Positions 27,575-38,312 of a stretch of 64,000 bases of DNA are shown here, piece by piece. The stretch covers positions 62,001 through 126,000 of the forward strand of contig NZ_FOGI01000007.1 in assembly GCF_900111175.1 (NCBI RefSeq). Reading direction: 5' to 3'. The DNA comes from Actinokineospora terrae (lineage in GTDB: Bacteria > Actinomycetota > Actinomycetes > Mycobacteriales > Pseudonocardiaceae). The first letter of the stretch is position 1. Every line of letters starts with the position of its first letter. Below the pieces are notes generated by a model. The model worked only from the letters and a program-made list of their open reading frames with translations, searched no databases and was not told the origin of the DNA. Position numbers and translations under genes: made by a program.

Positions 27575-28315
27575 TTAAACCCGAACCGCCCGCACCCCCG
27601 TAGTGATGATCGGCCGATCGAACTCGCCCTGCGAAGTCTCCGGTCGCGACCACAGATACGTCCGGATCTTGTCGAAGATCCGCGCCCGCTCCGCCGCGTC
27701 GATCACCAGCAGGTGCGAGTGCGTCCCCAAGCTCGCCAGCATCGACTCCACCGTGCGCCGCTGCGAGTGGTGCCAGCTCTGTTCCTCCGCCTCCCCCAAC
27801 AGCGCGTGCCGAGGCGTGTGGTCGTCGAGTCCCTGCAGGTCGCCCACGCTGGAGCGGGTCAGCTCGTTGAGTTCGGCGAGCCACGGGACCGAGGTGTCGT
27901 CGTAGTTCCACAGGGCGCCGAAGACGCCGCCGGGGCGGAGGACCCGGGTGATCTCGGTGAGGGCTTCGGGGGTGTTGAACCAGTGGAACGCCTGGCCGGT
28001 GATGACCACGTCGAACGAGGCGTCGGGGGCGGGGATGTGGTCGGCGGTGCCCTTGAGCGCGGGGACGTCGGGCAGCAGGCGGGTGAGCTCGGCGCGCATC
28101 TGGTCGTCCGGCTCGACGGCGGTGACCTCGAGGGCGAACTCCAGCAGCGTCTCGGTGAGCTTGCCGGTGCCCGCCGCGAGGTCGAGGACGCGGGTGCGGT
28201 CGCCGACCACCCACTCGACGGCCGCGTCCGGGTAGCGCGGTCGGTGCCGGGCGTAGGCGACCGCGTTGCTCCCGAACGACGCGGCGCGCTTGGCGAACAT
28301 CTCGGGATCGTGCAT
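27575..28315 (-). CDS. Class I SAM-dependent methyltransferase
   Basis: 246 aa from the ATG at 28315. The glycine-rich SAM motif is VLDLAAGTGKLTETLLE (residues about 43-59), followed by VTAVEPDDQMRAEL (acidic ribose-binding residue), GTADHIPAPDASFDVVITGQ and FHWFNTPEALTEITRVLRPG, the Methyltransf_11 pattern. Substrate unknown; a small metabolite is likely. The frame is open beyond 28315, but that part overlaps lysS antisense. Confidence 0.85.
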   Translation of the reverse strand: MHDPEMFAKRAASFGSNAVAYARHRPRYPDAAVEWVVGDRTRVLDLAAGTGKLTETLLEFALEVTAVEPDDQMRAELTRLLPDVPALKGTADHIPAPDASFDVVITGQAFHWFNTPEALTEITRVLRPGGVFGALWNYDDTSVPWLAELNELTRSSVGDLQGLDDHTPRHALLGEAEEQSWHHSQRRTVESMLASLGTHSHLLVIDAAERARIFDKIRTYLWSRPETSQGEFDRPIITTGVRAVRV

Positions 28316-28324
28316 GGGGCAACC

Positions 28325-28347
28325 GTATCCACAGCGGGTGTGGATAC
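28325..28347. promoter_or_regulatory. Perfect inverted repeat between divergent methyltransferase and lysS
   Basis: GTATCCAC (28325-28332) and GTGGATAC (28340-28347) are exact reverse complements separated by 7 bp, ending 4 bp before the proposed lysS -35. Shape and position suit a repressor operator for either gene. Confidence 0.4.
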
Positions 28348-28351
28348 CCGT

Positions 28352-28381
28352 TTGGGTCGCCATCGGTGCTCTCCGTACCCT
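28352..28381 (+). promoter_or_regulatory. Proposed lysS promoter (leaderless)
   Basis: TTGGGT at 28352-28357, an 18-bp spacer and TACCCT at 28376-28381. The GTG start is 8 nt beyond the -10, so transcription would begin at or next to the start codon. No Shine-Dalgarno is visible, which agrees with a leaderless mRNA. Confidence 0.45.
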
Positions 28382-28388
28382 TCCCTGC

Positions 28389-29897
28389 GTGACCGACGAG
28401 CTGCCAACGGACCCCGCTACCGGCGAAGACCTGCCCGAACAGATGCGCGTCCGCCGCGACAAGCGCGCGCGGCTGCTCGCCGGTGGCGTCGACCCGTACC
28501 CCGTCCAGCTGCCCCGCACGCACTCGCTCGCCGAGGTGCGCGCCGCCTACCCCGACCTCCCCTCGGACACCGCGACCGGGGACAAGGTGGGCGTCACCGG
28601 CCGGGTGATGTTCATCCGCAACACCGGCAAGCTGTGCTTCGCGACGCTGCGCGAGGGCGACGGCACCGAGTTGCAGGCGATGCTGAGCCTCAACAACGTC
28701 GGCGAGGACGCGCTGGCGGCGTGGAAGGGCGATGTCGACCTCGGTGACCACGTGTTCATCGCCGGTGAGGTCATCACCTCCCGCCGCGGTGAGCTGTCCG
28801 TGCTGGCCGACGGGTGGCAGCTCGCGGCGAAGGCGCTGCGCCCGCTGCCGGTCGCGCACAAGGACCTGGCCGAGGAGACCCGGATCCGGCAGCGCTACGT
28901 CGACCTGATCCTGCGCCCGCGCGCCCGCGACACCGTGCGCAGCCGCGCCGCGGTGGTCCGGTCGCTGCGCGAGAGCTTCCACGACCGCGGCTTCGTCGAG
29001 GTCGAGACCCCGATGTTGCAGACCATGCACGGCGGCGCCACCGCCCGCCCGTTCGTGACCCGCTCCAACGCGATGGATATGGACCTGTTCCTGCGCATCG
29101 CCCCCGAGCTGTACCTCAAGCGGTGCGTGGTCGGCGGCCTGGAGAAGGTCTTCGAGATCAACCGCAACTTCCGCAACGAGGGCAGCGACTCGTCGCACTC
29201 GCCCGAGTTCGCGATGCTGGAGTACTACGAGGCGTACGCCACCTACGACACCAACGCGGTGATGACCCGCCAGCTGGTGCAGGAGGCCGCCGACGCCGCG
29301 TTCGGCACGCAGGTCGTCACCCTGGCCGACGGCTCCGAGTACGACCTGTCCGGCGAGTGGACCACGCTGACCATGTACGGCTCGCTGTCGGAGGCGCTGG
29401 GCACCGAGATCACCCCGCTGACCCCGGTCGAGCTGCTGCGCAAGCACGCCGCCGACCGCGAGCTCGAGGTCGACCCGAAGTACGGGCACGGCAAGCTCGT
29501 CGAGGAACTGTGGGAACACCTCGTCGGCAACCACCTGTACGCACCGACGTTCGTGCGGGATTTCCCGGTGGAGACCTCGCCGCTGACCCGCCAGCACCGC
29601 ACCGAGCCGGGTGTCGCGGAAAAGTGGGATCTGTACGTGCGCGGTTTCGAGCTCGCCACCGGTTACTCCGAACTGGTGGACCCGGTGGTGGAACGGGAAC
29701 GGCTGGAGGATCAGTCCCGACTCGGTGCCGCCGGTGATGACGAGGCGATGCGCGTCGATGAGGACTTTCTGCGTGCGCTGGAGTACGGAATGCCACCCTC
29801 GGGTGGGGTGGGAATGGGTGTTGATCGCCTGTTGATGGCGCTCACCGGTCTCGGCATCCGGGAGACGATCCTGTTCCCGCTGGTCCGCCCGGAATGA
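28389..29897 (+). CDS. lysS: Lysyl-tRNA synthetase, class II
   Basis: 502 aa from the GTG at 28389. Charges tRNA-Lys. The N-terminal OB-fold anticodon-binding domain covers about residues 60-170 (GRVMFIRNTGKLCFATLREG). The catalytic domain has motif 1 around VETPMLQTMHGGATARPF, motif 2 FRNEGSDSSHSPEF and motif 3 GVGMGVDRLLMALTG. All are intact and length is normal. The lysS-lsr2-clpC order is conserved in Actinobacteria. It is preceded by a candidate promoter and an inverted repeat. Confidence 0.96.
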   Translation: MTDELPTDPATGEDLPEQMRVRRDKRARLLAGGVDPYPVQLPRTHSLAEVRAAYPDLPSDTATGDKVGVTGRVMFIRNTGKLCFATLREGDGTELQAMLSLNNVGEDALAAWKGDVDLGDHVFIAGEVITSRRGELSVLADGWQLAAKALRPLPVAHKDLAEETRIRQRYVDLILRPRARDTVRSRAAVVRSLRESFHDRGFVEVETPMLQTMHGGATARPFVTRSNAMDMDLFLRIAPELYLKRCVVGGLEKVFEINRNFRNEGSDSSHSPEFAMLEYYEAYATYDTNAVMTRQLVQEAADAAFGTQVVTLADGSEYDLSGEWTTLTMYGSLSEALGTEITPLTPVELLRKHAADRELEVDPKYGHGKLVEELWEHLVGNHLYAPTFVRDFPVETSPLTRQHRTEPGVAEKWDLYVRGFELATGYSELVDPVVERERLEDQSRLGAAGDDEAMRVDEDFLRALEYGMPPSGGVGMGVDRLLMALTGLGIRETILFPLVRPE

Positions 29898-30079
29898 CCC
29901 GTTCGGGTATCAGGCACTAACGCAATCCGCCGGATTTGCGCTAGCCTGCCCCAGGCAAGTATTTCTCCCAGTCGCTGTTGCTCACCGTCGAGTCGGTTCA
30001 CCGGCCACCGGGTCGTCCGCCGCGCGGGCCAGGCGCGACGCCCGGCGGGAGCAGGCAGTTCCACGCCGGAGGAGGCGCG

Positions 30080-30421
30080 ATGGTGCAGAAGGTCACGGTT
30101 TCGCTGGTCGACGATCTCGATGGGTCGACGGGCGAGGAGACCGTCGAGTTCGGTCTCGACGGCGCGGCCTACCAGATCGACCTCTCCTCCGACAACGCGG
30201 AGAAGTTGCGCGACATACTCGCCGACTTCGTCGAGCACGCCCGCCGTTCCGGTGGCCGCAAGCGCGTGCCCGGCAAGGTGACCGGTCGACCGCGCACAGC
30301 GACCGCGGATCGGGAGCAGAACCAAGCCATTCGGGAGTGGGCGCGCAAGCAGGGCATGAAGGTGTCCGACCGCGGCCGAATCCCGACCGAGGTTCTCGAC
30401 GCTTACAACGAGCAGGCCTGA
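30080..30421 (+). CDS. lsr2: Lsr2 nucleoid-associated xenogeneic silencer
   Basis: 113 aa, ATG with GGAGGAGG just upstream. N-terminal dimerisation domain (VTVSLVDDLDGSTGEETVEF) and C-terminal DNA-binding domain with helices IREWARKQG and the AT-hook-like RGRIP loop, which inserts in the minor groove of AT-rich DNA. H-NS-like silencer of foreign genes. The preceding 182 bp contain an imperfect inverted repeat at 29921-29940 that could end the lysS transcript. Confidence 0.96.
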   Translation: MVQKVTVSLVDDLDGSTGEETVEFGLDGAAYQIDLSSDNAEKLRDILADFVEHARRSGGRKRVPGKVTGRPRTATADREQNQAIREWARKQGMKVSDRGRIPTEVLDAYNEQA

Positions 30422-30436
30422 GGCCACCCGCGCATA

Positions 30437-30470
30437 AGGGGCTGCCGCCCGAAGGGGACGGCAGCCTCTT
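30437..30470 (+). terminator. Terminator after lsr2
   Basis: GGCTGCCG (30440-30447) pairs with CGGCAGCC (30459-30466), with further CCC/GGGG pairing inside, followed by TCTT. It lies 18 bp after the lsr2 stop. Confidence 0.7.
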
Positions 30471-30581
30471 GCGCGTCTGGTGATCTTTTGTTAACGCCCG
30501 CCGGAATTCAGCTGCCGCACTGGTGATTCCCAGTGCCCAATCACCCGGAATCGTCTCGACCGGAGACCTTTCGCCTTTGCG

Positions 30582-31415
30582 CTATGCCGGTTCCGCTTTG
30601 CGCCGCAGCCGGGGGCAGGACTCGCACGTCCCCTGGCCCTCGGCGAGCAGGTAGTGGAAACAGCAGCTCTCCCGCCGCCTGGTCCAGCCGCTGCTGCCGG
30701 GCGCCGGGCGCAGCGTCGAGCCCGAGGTGAACGGGGCGGGGCCGTCGCCGAGCACCAGCGCCGCGTCGAGCACGCCGTTGTCCTCGGCGCCGCCGTAGCG
30801 GCCCGCCAGCCACAGGGAGCTGTCCAGCACGTCGGTCGCCGCGGCCCACAGCATCCGCTTGCCCAACCGCACCTGCGGCCCGTACACCTCGACGAAACGC
30901 GCGGCGTGCGCGGCGAACCGGCCGCGCAGCAGCGTCGCCAGCGCCTGCTCGTCGGGCACCACGGTGGCCTCCGGCACGCCTGCGGCCGGGTCGTCGGGCA
31001 GGCAGACGAAGCGCGGCGAGAGCACGGCGATCGAGTCCGGGTGCGGCCTCGGCTCGGCCATCCGGAACGCCAGGTCGGCCGGGCGCAGCGACGGGATGCG
31101 GCGCTCGTGGTGGAACAGCAGCCCGGCCAGGTAGCCGGGGACCCACAGGTACCAGGTCATCACGTAGCCCGCGGTGGTCCGATCGGGCGAATCCGAGTAC
31201 TTGTCCCGCAGCCAGCCGCCCAGGCCGTCGCGCCACTGGTCGAAGGCGCCGGGGGTGCGCAGGAACTCGTCGCAGCCCACCCAGCGGTCGGTGGACTCGG
31301 GGAGGCCGAACCGCAGCTCGGCGCGCGACTGCCTCGGGTTGACCCGAGCGAGTGAATCCGCGAGGAAGCCGTGCCGACCGCGCGCGGCTACGGTGGTCCG
31401 GTAGCCCGCGGTCAT
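30582..31415 (-). CDS. FhuF-like [2Fe-2S] ferric-siderophore reductase
   Basis: 277 aa from the ATG at 31415; the frame reaches a TTG at 31448. The FhuF-type C-terminus is diagnostic: RRESCCFHYLLAEGQG, then TCESCPRL, a CC-x10-C-x2-C cluster that binds a [2Fe-2S] centre. The preceding 220 residues match the FhuF/IucA-associated domain (MTWYLWVPGYLAGLLFHHER). It should reduce ferric iron released from siderophores in the cytosol. A 20-bp iron-box palindrome lies about 85 bp upstream. No siderophore genes adjoin it. Confidence 0.85.
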   Translation of the reverse strand: MTAGYRTTVAARGRHGFLADSLARVNPRQSRAELRFGLPESTDRWVGCDEFLRTPGAFDQWRDGLGGWLRDKYSDSPDRTTAGYVMTWYLWVPGYLAGLLFHHERRIPSLRPADLAFRMAEPRPHPDSIAVLSPRFVCLPDDPAAGVPEATVVPDEQALATLLRGRFAAHAARFVEVYGPQVRLGKRMLWAAATDVLDSSLWLAGRYGGAEDNGVLDAALVLGDGPAPFTSGSTLRPAPGSSGWTRRRESCCFHYLLAEGQGTCESCPRLRRKAEPA

Positions 31416-31498
31416 CGCGTGCCACGTCCAGGGCGGGTGTCCGCCCAACGGAGGCTCAGGCTGCTCCGCACGGTCGCCCCCTTCCTGGGCCTTCCGCT

Positions 31499-31518
31499 AG
31501 GTGAGGCATGCCTTACCT
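31499..31518. promoter_or_regulatory. Candidate IdeR/DmdR iron box
   Basis: AGGTGAGGCATGCCTTACCT is a 20-bp palindrome with one mismatched pair (AGGTrAGGCA half sites). It matches the AGGTnAGGC half-site of DtxR-family iron boxes. It is 84-103 bp upstream of the fhuF-like ATG on the minus strand, where iron-dependent repression would make sense. Confidence 0.65.
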
Positions 31519-31584
31519 TACCCGGTGACCCGGGGGTCCGTCCGGCACCTGGCAGGAAGCTGCCCCACCTGGGCGGGTGGTCTT

Positions 31585-31601
31585 GTTCGCGCTCAGCGGA
31601 C
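31585..31601. promoter_or_regulatory. Candidate ClgR operator upstream of clpC
   Basis: GTTCGC-GCTCA-GCGGAC fits the ClgR motif GTTCGC-N5-GCG and is a near-palindrome (GTyCGC-N5-GCGrAC). ClgR is the actinobacterial activator of clp genes. The site lies about 190 bp before the clpC ATG. Confidence 0.55.
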
Positions 31602-31791
31602 ACGCCATGTCTTGCGGAATCCACCCGGGCACCCGCACGTTGGGTAGACGAGAAGGGGATCGGCAGAGCTGGGCACCGGCCGCGAGTGGCACTGAAGGCC
31701 GGGGTCGGGCCTACTACAGTGGTCTCACGGTGCTGACTCCACGTGCAGGACGTGGACAAGGGCCGCCGGCGCAGCTGTCAGGGAGTGGCGA

Positions 31792-34341
<2,550 letters not shown>

Positions 34342-34363
34342 TCCTCTAGCTAGCGCCACCACG

Positions 34364-34393
34364 GTGGGCGGTTCCCCTCGGGGAGCCGCCCAC
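34364..34393 (+). terminator. Terminator after clpC
   Basis: GTGGGCGGTTCCCC (34364-34377) and GGGGAGCCGCCCAC (34380-34393) form a 14-bp stem with one T-G mismatch and a 2-nt TC turn. It starts 22 bp after the clpC stop. Confidence 0.75.
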
Positions 34394-34523
34394 TGTGCTT
34401 TCAGCGCCGGTCAATTCCGTGCGGGGCAGCGGTTCCCGGGTGGATAACCGACAAACCGCCCTGATCGGCGACCGGGTTCGTGCCTTGCGGAAACCACTAC
34501 CGCCGATCTGGGAAGCTGTAGTC

Positions 34524-37500
34524 GTGCAGGTGTCGTTGCTCGGCCCGCTGCGCCTCGTCGGGGAGGACGGGGCGGTGCTCGGGGTGGGCGGGACCCGGTT
34601 GCGGATGCTGGTGGCCCTCCTGGCGCTGGACGCCGGTCGGGTGGTGTCGGTGTCCGAGCTGGTCTCGGGCCTGTGGGGCGACGACCCGCCCGCGGACGCG
34701 ACCAACGCGTTGCAGTCCCTGGTGTCGCGGTTGCGGCGGGGCCTCAAGGTGGGGGCGGACGGGCTGGTCGAGTCGCACCCGGCCGGGTACCGGCTGGCGA
34801 TCGCCGCCGACCAGGTCGACGTGCACCGCTTCGAGCGGCTGGTGGCCACCGGGCGGGCCGCGCTGCGCGAGGAGAGGTACGCGGAGGCCGCCCGGGTGCT
34901 CGCGGCGGCCGAGGAGCTGTGGGCCGGTCCCGCACTGGCAGGCCTGGAGGACGCGCCGTTCGCCGGGGCTGTTGTCGCGAGGCTGGAGGAGTTGCGGGTC
35001 GGCGCCCGTGAGGACCGCATCGATGCGGCGATCCGGGACGGCGGGCACGGCGAGGTCATCGCCGAGTTGACGACGCTGGTGGCCGAGCACCCGTTGCGGG
35101 AGCGGCCCGCGGCGTTGCTGGTGAAGGCGTTGTTCCTGGCCGGCCGGCAGGCCGAGGCGCTGGCGGTCTACGAGCAGGCGCGGCGGGTGCTGGCCGAGGA
35201 GCTGGGGGTCGAGCCGTCACCCGAGCTGCGGGAACTGCACGTCTCGGTGCTGCGCGGCGAGATCGCGCCCGCCCCGGCCAGGGTGGCCACGGCGTCGTTG
35301 ACCAGCTTCGTGGGGCGGCAGGTCGAGCTCGCCGAGGTGACCAGGCTGCTGGACTCCACCAGGCTGGTCACCCTGCTCGGCCCCGGCGGCGCGGGCAAGA
35401 CCCGGCTGTCCAGGGAGGTCGTGGCCGGGCAGGACGGCATGTCGTGGTTCGTCGAGCTGGCCGGGGTCCGGGCGGCCGACGACGTGACCGCGGCGGCGCT
35501 GGCGGCCCTGGGGATCCGGGAGTCCCGGCTCATCGAGACCCACCCGGCACCGCGGACCGGGACCGCGCTGGACCGGCTGGTCGAGGTGCTCGGCAGCCAG
35601 CGCAGCCTGCTCGTCCTGGACAACTGCGAGCACCTCATCGAGGCGGCCGCGGCACTGGCGGACGCGTTGTTGGCCCGGTGCCCCCGGTTGCGGGTGCTGG
35701 CCACTAGCCGTGAACCGCTGGCCATCACCGGTGAGGCTGCCTACCCGCTCGGCCCGTTGGGTCTACCGGGGGAGACAGCGCTACCGGAGGAAGTGACCAA
35801 GGCCGACGCTGTCCGGTTGTTCGCCGACCGCGCCACCTCCGCGTCACCGGCGTTCCGGCTCGAAGAGGACAACGCGCGTGTGGTGGCCGAGATCTGCCGC
35901 GGCCTCGACGGGCTACCGCTGGCGTTGGAGCTCGCGGCGGCGCGGCTGCGGTCGATGACGGTCGGCCAGATCGCCGAACGGCTGCACGACCGGTTCCGGC
36001 TGCTCACCGGCGGCAGCCGCACCTCGCTGCCCAGGCACCGGACGCTGCGCGCGGTCGTCGAGTGGAGCTGGGACCTGCTGGAGAAGCCGGAGCGGGTGCT
36101 CGCGGCCCGGCTGTCGGTGTTCCCGGTCGCCGCGCTCGCCGAGTCCGTCGCCGCCGTCGCCGCCGACGACGACCTGCTGCCCGCCGACGACGTGGTCTAC
36201 GTGCTGGCCGCGCTGGTCGAGAAGTCCATTGTGGTCGCCGACGCGGGCCGCGACGGCCAGGTGCGGTACCGGATGCTGGAGACCGTGCGCGCGTACGCGG
36301 CCGAGCGGCTCACCGAGTTGGGGGAGACCGACCGCGCGCGCGAGGCGTTGTGCCGCTACTTCTTGTCCTACCTCGTGGAGGCCGAACCGCGGCTGCGCGG
36401 TCCTGAACAGGTGCGGTGGCTGGCCAGGGTTACCGCCGACCACGAGAACCTGCTCGCCGCGCTGCGGTACGCGATCGCCATGCAGGACGCGGACCTGGCG
36501 CACCGGTTGGCGGTCACCGCGGGCTGGTTCTGGATGATCAGCGGCCACCACCGGGAGGCGCTGACGCTGGTCACCGAGGTGGCCGCGATGCCGGGTGACG
36601 CGCCGCCGCACGCCAGGGCCACGCTGCGCTCGATGGCCACGTTCGTCGAGGCCGCCGGTGTCCCCGACAAGGACGTCATCCGGCAGCTGCGGGCCGACCT
36701 CGTCGCCACCGACGCCATGGCGCACTACCCGATCATGGTGATGATGGAGCCGATGCTGGCCGCGTTCGCGGGCGACGTCGACGAGGCGATCGCCGGGCTC
36801 GACCGCGGCGACAAGCACCCCGACCCGTGGGCGCGGGCCCTGTCGCTGCTCGCGGCGGCGTTCCTGCACGACAACCGGGGCGCGTTGGTCGAGGCGGAGG
36901 ACAGCGGTGAGCGCGCGTTGGCGGCGTTCCGGGCCCTGGGTGACCGCTGGGGGCAGGCGATCGCGATCGGGCAGGTGTCGGACCGGCGGTCGATGCGCGG
37001 TGACCACGCGGGCGCGGTGCTGGCCAACGAGGAGTCGGTGCGGCTGGTGACGGAGCTGGGGGCGATCGACGAGATGCCGGGGGCGCTGGGCAGGCTGGGC
37101 CTGCAACTCGGCCGCGCCGGTGACCTCGCGGGTGCGGAGGCCGACCTGCGCCGCGCCCTCGACCTGGCCGCGTCGTCGAGCACCCACGAGAACCAGGCCC
37201 TGCTCTACGGCTGGCTCGCCTCCGTCGTCCGCCTGCGCGGCGACCTCGCCGAGGCCAAGTCCCTGATGGCCCGGGGCCAGGCCCTCCGCGACGCCGACGG
37301 CAACCACAACCACCACTGGTTCGCCCTCTACAGCGGCCTGGCCGCCCAGATCGCCCTCGCCGAACACGACCCGGACACCGCGCGAACCCACCTCGCCGCC
37401 GCCCTCACCGCCATAGCCGACATCGGCGACATGCCCATCATCGGCACCATCGCCGAACTCACCGCCCAAACCCTCCTCGCCCAAGGCAGCCCCACCACCG

Positions 37501-37706
37501 CCACCCACATGCTCGCCCTGGCCGAGGTAATCCGCGGCGCCCCCGACCTGGGAAACCCAGAACTGGTAGACCTCCGCGCCCGCCTCGCGGAAGCCCTCGG
37601 CCCGGAAACCTTCACCACCACCTACACCAAAGCCCTAACCCTCGACCGCCCCGCCGCCTTGATCGAACTAAACCACACCCTCATCCCCAACCCGTCCATG
37701 CCCTAG
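34524..37706 (+). CDS. SARP/AfsR-type regulator with BTAD, ATPase and TPR-like domains
   Basis: 1060 aa from the GTG at 34524 (VQVSLLGPLRLVGEDG); the frame is open to 34395 without a better start. Residues 1-95 form an OmpR-like winged helix (ALLALDAGRVVSVSELVSGL), and 95-250 the bacterial transcriptional activation domain (EERYAEAARVLAAAEELWAG; REDRIDAAIRDGGHGEVIAE). Then an NB-ARC-like ATPase has Walker A GPGGAGKTRLS at about 288-298, Walker B LLVLDNCEHL and LPLALELAAARL. The C-terminal 450 residues are helical repeats. Such proteins activate secondary-metabolite genes, but no cluster adjoins. Codon bias drifts to NNC/NNA in the last 500 bp. Confidence 0.88.
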   Translation: MQVSLLGPLRLVGEDGAVLGVGGTRLRMLVALLALDAGRVVSVSELVSGLWGDDPPADATNALQSLVSRLRRGLKVGADGLVESHPAGYRLAIAADQVDVHRFERLVATGRAALREERYAEAARVLAAAEELWAGPALAGLEDAPFAGAVVARLEELRVGAREDRIDAAIRDGGHGEVIAELTTLVAEHPLRERPAALLVKALFLAGRQAEALAVYEQARRVLAEELGVEPSPELRELHVSVLRGEIAPAPARVATASLTSFVGRQVELAEVTRLLDSTRLVTLLGPGGAGKTRLSREVVAGQDGMSWFVELAGVRAADDVTAAALAALGIRESRLIETHPAPRTGTALDRLVEVLGSQRSLLVLDNCEHLIEAAAALADALLARCPRLRVLATSREPLAITGEAAYPLGPLGLPGETALPEEVTKADAVRLFADRATSASPAFRLEEDNARVVAEICRGLDGLPLALELAAARLRSMTVGQIAERLHDRFRLLTGGSRTSLPRHRTLRAVVEWSWDLLEKPERVLAARLSVFPVAALAESVAAVAADDDLLPADDVVYVLAALVEKSIVVADAGRDGQVRYRMLETVRAYAAERLTELGETDRAREALCRYFLSYLVEAEPRLRGPEQVRWLARVTADHENLLAALRYAIAMQDADLAHRLAVTAGWFWMISGHHREALTLVTEVAAMPGDAPPHARATLRSMATFVEAAGVPDKDVIRQLRADLVATDAMAHYPIMVMMEPMLAAFAGDVDEAIAGLDRGDKHPDPWARALSLLAAAFLHDNRGALVEAEDSGERALAAFRALGDRWGQAIAIGQVSDRRSMRGDHAGAVLANEESVRLVTELGAIDEMPGALGRLGLQLGRAGDLAGAEADLRRALDLAASSSTHENQALLYGWLASVVRLRGDLAEAKSLMARGQALRDADGNHNHHWFALYSGLAAQIALAEHDPDTARTHLAAALTAIADIGDMPIIGTIAELTAQTLLAQGSPTTATHMLALAEVIRGAPDLGNPELVDLRARLAEALGPETFTTTYTKALTLDRPAALIELNHTLIPNPSMP

Positions 37707-38312
37707 CGCCGCCTTCTCCTGGACTGGTTACAGCTGCGGCTCTTCTCTTGCCGCACACCAGATCTGCTGCCTTGTGCGGGATATCCCCTCGCGCCGTCCT
37801 CCGCTCCACATCAGACCGCTTGCCCCGCAGCGGACCTTTTGCCTCTGCTGGATCCTTTGCCCCGCAATGGACCTCGCACTAGATCCCGCGCCCCACGCCA
37901 GTCCCTTGCCCGTGGCAGGCCCCTCGTTCCGAGCCGGTTCTCTTACCCCTGCGGCAGCTCCCATGGCCGCCTAGACCTCTTACCCCGCGCCGCCCCGCTT
38001 ACCCCGCCCCCACCGCTTCGCGCGCGCACGCCAGTCCGGCCCCAGCCCCCACCCTCTCCGGGGGGCGTCCCAGGTCCCAGCCTACCGGCACCCCCCGACA
38101 GACGATCTTGAAACAGGGCGCCGAAGATCCAGATGTGGATAACTTTTGTCGCCGAACCGGGTGAATCTCGCCAGCGTGACCAACGGGAAATGCCTGGTCA
38201 GAAGCAGAACGGCGCGCGGAGGGTGGTGTCGTGGGCACAAGTCGAACGGTCGTAGATCAACGCAAGCCAAAACGGCCGGGTTCTGTCCACAGTGGATCGG
38301 AAACGAACAGGA
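37707..38312. other. 606-bp non-coding region with degenerate short repeats
   Basis: No convincing gene on either strand. From about 37811 to 38010 the plus strand is pyrimidine-rich and cycles through variants of an 18-20-nt phrase, for example GACCGCTTGCCCCGCAGCG, GACCTTTTGCCTCTGCTG and GATCCTTTGCCCCGCAATG, with weaker copies CTCTTACCCC and CGCTTACCCC later on. The next 300 bp are lower in GC and include TGTGGATAA at 38134-38142, an exact DnaA-box sequence. Confidence 0.6.

Larger units (their letters stand above)
31416..31791. other. Divergent intergenic region fhuF-like / clpC
   Basis: 376 bp with no credible gene. Besides the iron box and ClgR site it holds TACAGT at 31714-31719, a possible -10 for clpC, but no clear -35. 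The clpC Shine-Dalgarno is GGGAG at 31780-31784. Confidence 0.5.

Noticed and set aside
37811..38010. Possible CRISPR array
   Set aside because: Repeats are degenerate, 18-20 nt, without constant spacers, and no cas genes are near.
37774..38111. Short plus-strand ORFs in the 37.7-38.3 kb gap
   Set aside because: Translations are Pro/Arg/Ser-rich with no ribosome-binding site and follow the repeat phrase in different frames.
38134..38142. Replication origin
   Set aside because: Only single scattered DnaA boxes, and no dnaA, dnaN or AT-rich unwinding element.
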